A DNA stretch of 9,140 nucleotides from Rhodospirillales bacterium (GTDB lineage: Bacteria > Pseudomonadota > Alphaproteobacteria > Rhodospirillales > Magnetospirillaceae): NCBI GenBank assembly GCA_030040955.1, contig JASHSH010000186.1, positions 1-9,140 of the forward strand, in the 5' to 3' direction. Positions 5,288 to 9,140 of this stretch are shown one piece after another. The notes beneath the pieces are model-generated. The model searched no databases, was not told the origin of the DNA, and saw only the letters and a program-made list of their open reading frames with translations. Both the position numbers and the translations under genes were made by a program. Each line of letters begins with the position of its first letter. Position 1 is the first letter of the stretch.

Positions 5288-6358
5288 GTGCCGATACACT
5301 CGCTGAATCTGAACCCCCGTTCCGCGCGCGTCGCGCAGAAGAGCAAGCTGGATTTCGTCCTGGTCGATGTCGGCGCGCGCGGCGGCGTCCGCGCGGAATG
5401 GGCGTGCCTCGGGCCGATCGCCACCTTCGTCGGCTTCGATCCGGACGAAGCGGAGTGCGCCCGCCTGACCGCTGGACAGCCGAATCTGCGCATATATCCA
5501 GTCGCCCTAGGCGCCAGCGTGGGCAAGAAGAACTTCTATTTGACGATGAGCCCGATGTGCCACGGGTTCCGGCCGATAAACGACGCGTACAAGCGGCGAT
5601 TTCCGAATTACTGGAACAACAAGGTCGCCGGCAAGATCAAGCTCGCTTGCACCACGCTGGACGAGTGGTCCAAGCGGCACTCGCTGGGCCACGCCGACTT
5701 CCTCAAGCTCGATGCCGAGGGCACGGAGGCCGACATCCTGTCGGGCGCCGCCAAGTTCCTGAAGAGCGAGAAATGCCTCGGCGTCTTCACCGAGGTGTGG
5801 TTCGAGCCCGACGTCAAGCGGGGTTCCAACTACGGCTTCGCCGCGATCGATACCATCCTGCGCAAGCACGGCCTGCGCCTGTTCGACGTCGTGGTGCAGC
5901 GCTATCCGCGCAGCACGTTGCCGGTGGGACGCCTGAATTTCTCCTCCGGTCCCGACGGAAGGTTCGTCGTCCACGCGGCGCCACATCTGTATTCGACCTG
6001 GGGTCAGGTGCTGACCAGCGATCTTCTCTACTTCCGCGATCCGATCGCGGAAATCGCGGCCGACGCCAAGGCCAGGAAGTTCTGGGATCGCGACACGGTG
6101 CTGCGCCTCATCGTGCTGCTCGACCTGTACAACTACCAGGACGTCGCGATCGAAATCCTGTCCTACTTCCGCCGGCTGTTTAAGGAAGACGAGGCGAAGG
6201 AACTGCTGGCTTCGCTGCTGCCCTGCGACCTGATCGACCGTCCCGGCGCCATCGTCAACATCGACTACGACCAGTATTTCGATATCTCGCTGAACCTGTT
6301 CAAGGGGATGAACATCCCCAATTTCGACACCAGCGCGATCGAGAAGGCGAAGATTTGA
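5288..6358 (+). CDS. FkbM-family SAM-dependent methyltransferase with C-terminal extension
   Basis: A 356-residue protein starting at GTG 5288. The methyltransferase core spans about residues 22-215. LVDVGARGG (25-33) is the SAM-binding motif I, and FVGFDPDEAEC (47-57) carries the acidic residue after strand beta 2. DFLKLDAEGTEADIL (137-151) is the FkbM hallmark (D-x-K-[LI]-D-x-E-G-x-E). FkbM proteins usually O-methylate sugars or polyketides; in a glycan locus the target is probably a glycan hydroxyl. The last 120 or so residues are unusual for the family. They read as mostly helical, with Tyr- and Asp-rich patches such as NIDYDQYFD (324-332), and I do not recognise a named domain. The frame stays open upstream to 4724, but that part overlaps the GT41 catalytic domain and is an artefact. 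It follows the GT41 gene by 115 bases and precedes the next glycosyltransferase by 88. Confidence 0.88.
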   Translation: MPIHSLNLNPRSARVAQKSKLDFVLVDVGARGGVRAEWACLGPIATFVGFDPDEAECARLTAGQPNLRIYPVALGASVGKKNFYLTMSPMCHGFRPINDAYKRRFPNYWNNKVAGKIKLACTTLDEWSKRHSLGHADFLKLDAEGTEADILSGAAKFLKSEKCLGVFTEVWFEPDVKRGSNYGFAAIDTILRKHGLRLFDVVVQRYPRSTLPVGRLNFSSGPDGRFVVHAAPHLYSTWGQVLTSDLLYFRDPIAEIAADAKARKFWDRDTVLRLIVLLDLYNYQDVAIEILSYFRRLFKEDEAKELLASLLPCDLIDRPGAIVNIDYDQYFDISLNLFKGMNIPNFDTSAIEKAKI

Positions 6359-6446
6359 CGGCCCCGAAGGCATCGCCGGCGATCGACGAAGGCCGCGCGA
6401 AGCGGACGCGCGCTGAGGGATTCGGAACCTGGTCGGCGGCTCAGCG

Positions 6447-7346
6447 ATGAAGATCGCGGTCTGCATTGTGTCGCGCAAGCGACCTTTGCCGCTGATCGCC
6501 GTCGTCATGACCGCGTCGCGCCTGCGCAGCGGCGGACACGAAATCGACTTTGTGATCGCGGGCGACGACGACGACGACCAGACCGCGAGCGCGGTGGCGT
6601 CGCTGGCAGCGGAGGATGGGCTTCAGTCGCACATCCACCTAGTCCGCCGACCGCGATCGTCGCAGGGCCGTTCGTCAAATCTCGCGCTGGAATCGGCGCG
6701 CGAGCTGCGGCCCTTCGCGGTGACCATGCTGACCGATCGCACGATACCGATCACGCCGGGCTGGGACGACATGGTCGCGCGCGCGGCGGCCGAGCAGCCG
6801 CGGCGCTGCACCTGGTGGTCCTCGCCGCAGGATCCGGTGTGCGTGGTGCCGATCCTGCCGACCGCCTGGCTGGATGCGGCGGACTGGCGTTGGTCGCCCG
6901 AGATATTCCCGTTCTGGTACAACGATATCTGGAACCAGGAGCTCGACCTGATGATCAGCGGCGGCGGCCTGATCAAGGTGGGCGTGAATTACGCCGGCAG
7001 CCGGGGCGCCACGCAGCGCGGTCGCGAATTCGGCTTCTGGCAGAGCGTATACGCGGCGACGCGGCCGCTCCGCGTCGAGCAGGCGAAGCGCATGGCCGCG
7101 CATATGGGCATCACCTCGGGCTTGCACGACTTCGCCGCCGAATTCGCCAATTACGACCGGCAGATGCTCGCGGGCGCGCCCGCGTTCGAGGAGCGGTTCG
7201 GCGACAAGAGCGATCCCGACCTCGGATATCTCGAGCTGAAGGCGCGCGCCGAGGCCTATCTCGGCGGGGCGAATCCGGCCCCGAGCTCCGAGCCCGCCAA
7301 ACTTCCGAAGCGACCGCACGCCGCCCGGAAATCGCGGCGCAAATGA
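6447..7346 (+). CDS. GT-A-like (GT2-type) glycosyltransferase
   Basis: A 299-residue protein resembling family 2 glycosyltransferases. It begins KIAVCIVSRKRP (2-13), the typical first beta strand and turn. FVIAGDDDDDQT (35-46) corresponds to the nucleotide-binding strand. RSSNLALESA (75-84) corresponds to the Gly/Arg-x-x-N-x-x-x-x-x-A helix, and TMLTDRTIPITPGW (93-106) lies where the metal-binding DxD strand is expected. There the sequence is Thr-Asp-Arg, so the second Asp is missing. The later segment FPFWYNDIWNQELDL (154-168) may hold the catalytic acid. No membrane helix is seen, and the last 20 residues are strongly basic and probably disordered. The ATG has no clear Shine-Dalgarno sequence but yields the proper family N-terminus. 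It is the last gene of the plus-strand run. It probably adds a sugar to the glycan made by this locus; donor and acceptor are unknown. A DxD-less, metal-independent or inactive enzyme is possible. Confidence 0.75.
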   Translation: MKIAVCIVSRKRPLPLIAVVMTASRLRSGGHEIDFVIAGDDDDDQTASAVASLAAEDGLQSHIHLVRRPRSSQGRSSNLALESARELRPFAVTMLTDRTIPITPGWDDMVARAAAEQPRRCTWWSSPQDPVCVVPILPTAWLDAADWRWSPEIFPFWYNDIWNQELDLMISGGGLIKVGVNYAGSRGATQRGREFGFWQSVYAATRPLRVEQAKRMAAHMGITSGLHDFAAEFANYDRQMLAGAPAFEERFGDKSDPDLGYLELKARAEAYLGGANPAPSSEPAKLPKRPHAARKSRRK

Positions 7347-7368
7347 TCGCCGCGGCCGCCGTGAGGGA

Positions 7369-7390
7369 CCGCGCGGACACCCGCGCGCGG
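7369..7390. terminator. GC-rich hairpin between convergent genes
   Basis: CCGCGCG (7369-7375) and CGCGCGG (7384-7390) form a perfect 7-base-pair stem with an 8-base loop. It lies in the 46-base gap where the plus-strand run (ending 7346) meets the minus-strand gene (ending 7393). The position suits a shared terminator. No T-run follows on either strand, so termination would have to be non-canonical or factor-assisted. Confidence 0.3.
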
Positions 7391-7392
7391 GC

Positions 7393-8928
7393 CTAGTAGG
7401 GCGGGTAGAAGATCGCCCGGTCGATATACGAGATCAGCTTCTCGTCGCTGTAGCGGGAGCGGGCGAAGGCGTTGCCGTCGCGCCGGATCTGCTCGGCCTC
7501 GTCGGGACGTTCGGCGATGAAGCGGGCGAGCGCGCGCAGCTCCGGCGCGGTGCGGAAGCTCAGGTAATGCTCGCCGGCGACGAAGTAACGATCCATGTCC
7601 GGCGCCTCCTCCTGCACCAGCAGGGCGCCGGCCAGCGGCGCCTCGAAGCTCCGCCAGGTGTAGATGCGGCTGAGATCGGGGCGCATCGAGAAATTCAGCA
7701 CGCAGCCGCTGGCCTCGATTCGCTTCATGTAGGCGGCGTAGCTCTCGGAGACGGACAGCCCGTCCTCGGCATCGGTCGAGATTTGCGCGCTATAGGGCAT
7801 GCCCCGCTCGATCCCGGCCAGCCACAGTGCGCGATGCCAGGTCTGGGCGGAAATCCCGCCGCTGAACACCATCTTGTCGGGGAGCGGGCTACGCGGCCGA
7901 CCCGGTTCGAGGCCGTGCGGGAACGGCACCAGCATCACCTTGCCGGCGAGCGAGCGATTCGCCCAGGCGGGGGTCGAGGGAGAGATCGGTGCCCATACCG
8001 CGTCGGCCGGGGCCGCCGTTTCGACCAGGATGCGCTCCTCGATCGCCCACGGATCGAGATGGACGGCGACGATCTTGAGCTCGGGGAGACGGGCGCGCAG
8101 CCCGGCGATCAGTCCGACGCGGAGTCGATGGCTCGCCGGCAGGACCACCAGGAAATCGTCGAGGAACAGGATGTCGGGCTTCTCCTTGTCGCACAGCGCG
8201 GCGATGTCGCGATAGTCGATCTCGGGCGCGAAATGCATTTGGTAGTGCGTGGTCTCCCAGCCGTAAGCCTTCAGCGCCGCAGCGGCGCGCATGCCGCTCT
8301 CGTGCTGCCGCGAGGTCGGGTCTTGCGGGAAGACGAAGCGGCGGAACGCGACCACCGCCTTGCGCTTGCGCTTGACGCCCAACGGCGGTCCTTCGAAGGA
8401 GAGCAAGTTGGCGCGGCTGCGCCCCTGCGCGACAAGCGCGTCGCGGGTCGGCGCGGGCGGCGCAGCGGTCCAGTCGAAGATGGCGCGGAATTCGGCGAAC
8501 CCCGCCTTGTAGAGTTCGACCAGCCGCAAGGCACGGCGGGCCTGATCGGGCCGGGTCAGCGACGCATCGCCCATCATCAGCCGCGCGACCACCGGCTGGG
8601 CGAGCGTGCGCGCGAACCAGTCCCGCATCGTCGCGCGCATGGCATCGACGAGCGGAGCGAGCGCCCGCGTGCCTTCCTCGGTGTCGGCTTCGTTGCCGAG
8701 CAGGAAACCGCCGGCTGCAAGCGCGAGCGCGAGCGGCGCGCTGGTCACGCCGACCCGGCGGAATAGTTGCGCGAGGAAATAGGCCTCGACGATTCGATTT
8801 TCGACCAGGAGGTGGACCGCGCGGGTGGCCAGGGTCGGATCGCGCGCGCGTTCGCCGAGCAGGCGGAGCAGCGCGGCCTGGTCGGACGCGACACCGGGAT
8901 CGAGCGCCGCTGCGAGCAGATCGTCCAT
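7393..8928 (-). CDS. GT-B glycosyltransferase with CgeB-like C-terminal domain
   Basis: A 511-residue protein. Residues 1-180 are Ala/Leu/Arg-rich and look alpha-helical, without a motif I recognise. From about 190 a Rossmann-like domain begins (AVVAFRRFVFPQD, 191-203). It includes PDILFLDDFLVV (251-262) and IVAVHLDPW (286-294), the latter resembling a GT-B domain linker. The C-terminal part, about 350-508, matches the CgeB-like glycosyl-transferases-group-1 pattern. Its features are FSGGIS (355-360), CVLNFSMRPD (409-418), RSFEAPLAGALLVQEEAPDM (426-445, the R-x-F-E-x-x-x-x-G motif), then YFVAGEHYLSF and a helical ARSRYS tail. It probably transfers a sugar from a nucleotide donor in the cytoplasm. 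It ends 46 bases from, and convergent with, the GT2-type gene, so it belongs to the same glycan region but is transcribed separately. The ATG at 8928 has only a distant purine run (GGAAGG) upstream. A non-glycosyltransferase role for the N-terminal part, such as protein docking, is possible. Confidence 0.72.
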   Translation of the reverse strand: MDDLLAAALDPGVASDQAALLRLLGERARDPTLATRAVHLLVENRIVEAYFLAQLFRRVGVTSAPLALALAAGGFLLGNEADTEEGTRALAPLVDAMRATMRDWFARTLAQPVVARLMMGDASLTRPDQARRALRLVELYKAGFAEFRAIFDWTAAPPAPTRDALVAQGRSRANLLSFEGPPLGVKRKRKAVVAFRRFVFPQDPTSRQHESGMRAAAALKAYGWETTHYQMHFAPEIDYRDIAALCDKEKPDILFLDDFLVVLPASHRLRVGLIAGLRARLPELKIVAVHLDPWAIEERILVETAAPADAVWAPISPSTPAWANRSLAGKVMLVPFPHGLEPGRPRSPLPDKMVFSGGISAQTWHRALWLAGIERGMPYSAQISTDAEDGLSVSESYAAYMKRIEASGCVLNFSMRPDLSRIYTWRSFEAPLAGALLVQEEAPDMDRYFVAGEHYLSFRTAPELRALARFIAERPDEAEQIRRDGNAFARSRYSDEKLISYIDRAIFYPPY

Positions 8929-8960
8929 GCGCCAGGGTCCCGAGCCTTCCGTCTTGGCGC

Positions 8961-8990
8961 ACTATAGTGCGGCGATTTTCGGCACGTCCA
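8961..8990 (-). promoter_or_regulatory. Candidate promoter with a 14-bp palindrome over its -10 box
   Basis: On the minus strand TGGACG (8990-8985) and TATAGT (8966-8961) are 18 bases apart in the 64-base gap between tadA and the GT-B gene. The -10 box sits inside a perfect 14-base palindrome, CGCACTATAGTGCG (8958-8971). The palindrome could be a repressor operator or simply a chance symmetry around TATA. Transcription would start about 28 bases before the ATG at 8928. Confidence 0.35.
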
Positions 8991-8992
8991 GC

Positions 8993-9140
8993 CTAGCGCC
9001 GGTCGCGGAAGAACTCGCGCAGCAGCGCGGCGGCACGGGCCTCGGCCAGGCCGCCCGTCACCTCGGGACGATGGTGGCAAGTGGGCTGGTCGAAGATGCG
9101 CGGGCCGTGATCGACCCCGCCGCCCTTGGGGTCGTAGGCG
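8993..9140 (-). CDS. tadA: tRNA-specific adenosine deaminase, C-terminal 48 residues (truncated by window edge)
   Basis: The minus-strand frame enters at the right edge and stops at TAG 8995-8993. The visible part reads AYDPKGGGVDHG, then FDQPTCHHRPEV, GGLAEARAAALL and REFFRDRR. This is the characteristic tail of alphaproteobacterial TadA, which deaminates A34 to inosine in tRNA-Arg(ACG). The zinc-binding HAE and PCxxC motifs would lie outside the window. It is an essential housekeeping gene. It reads in the same direction as the GT-B gene and ends 64 bases upstream of it, so it probably marks the border between core genome and the glycan locus. Confidence 0.88.
   Translation of the reverse strand, partial: AYDPKGGGVDHGPRIFDQPTCHHRPEVTGGLAEARAAALLREFFRDRR

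Noticed and set aside
2638..5526. A 962-codon open frame on the minus strand
   Set aside because: It lies opposite the GT41 gene and the end of the repeat gene, both well supported by motifs. Long antisense frames are expected in such GC-rich coding DNA, and its translation shows no family motif.
6372..6383. Palindrome ATCGCCGGCGAT in the gap before the GT2-type gene
   Set aside because: It is short and GC-rich, has almost no loop for a hairpin and has no promoter nearby; chance is the simplest explanation.
7567..8766. A 399-codon plus-strand frame opposite the GT-B gene
   Set aside because: The minus-strand frame has recognisable glycosyltransferase motifs to its last residues; the plus-strand frame has none.

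Overview
The window is high-GC DNA that looks like an alphaproteobacterium. The clearest taxonomic hint is the 3' end of a tadA gene at the right edge, whose tail (DPKGGGVDHG, PTCHHRPEV, then LLREFFRDRR) is of alphaproteobacterial type. I cannot place it to order. There are six complete genes and two edge-truncated ones. Most of the window appears to be a glycan or glycoprotein locus.

Layout. Positions 1-841 (minus): rfbB (N-terminal part only) and rfbC, overlapping by 4 bases, from the dTDP-L-rhamnose pathway. Positions 842-1243: a 402-base divergent intergenic region with a candidate plus-strand promoter. Positions 1244-7346 (plus): four genes in a row, separated by 88-115 bases. These are a 595-residue protein made almost entirely of a Thr/Ser-rich octapeptide repeat, a TPR plus GT41 (O-GlcNAc-transferase/SPINDLY-type) glycosyltransferase, an FkbM-family methyltransferase with a C-terminal extension, and a GT-A-like glycosyltransferase. 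Positions 7393-8928 (minus, convergent): a GT-B glycosyltransferase with a CgeB-like C-terminal domain and an alpha-helical N-terminal region. Positions 8993-9140 (minus): the end of tadA, a tRNA adenosine deaminase unrelated to the glycan genes.

The most interesting content is the repeat protein with the GT41 enzyme immediately downstream. The repeat protein divides exactly into 73 octads (one shortened by two residues). These are organised in a higher-order period of 10 octads (80 residues, 240 bp). It has no Arg, His, Cys or Tyr. Its only four Lys sit at the same place in four of the 80-residue blocks. It has no Sec signal peptide but ends in Asp plus three small or hydrophobic residues, as some type I secretion substrates do. 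My inference is that this is a secreted or surface Thr-rich protein, O-glycosylated in the cytoplasm by the adjacent GT41 enzyme. The neighbouring methyltransferase, glycosyltransferases and rhamnose genes would supply or decorate the glycan. The enzyme families are recognised from motifs. The substrate link rests on gene adjacency and composition and is untested.
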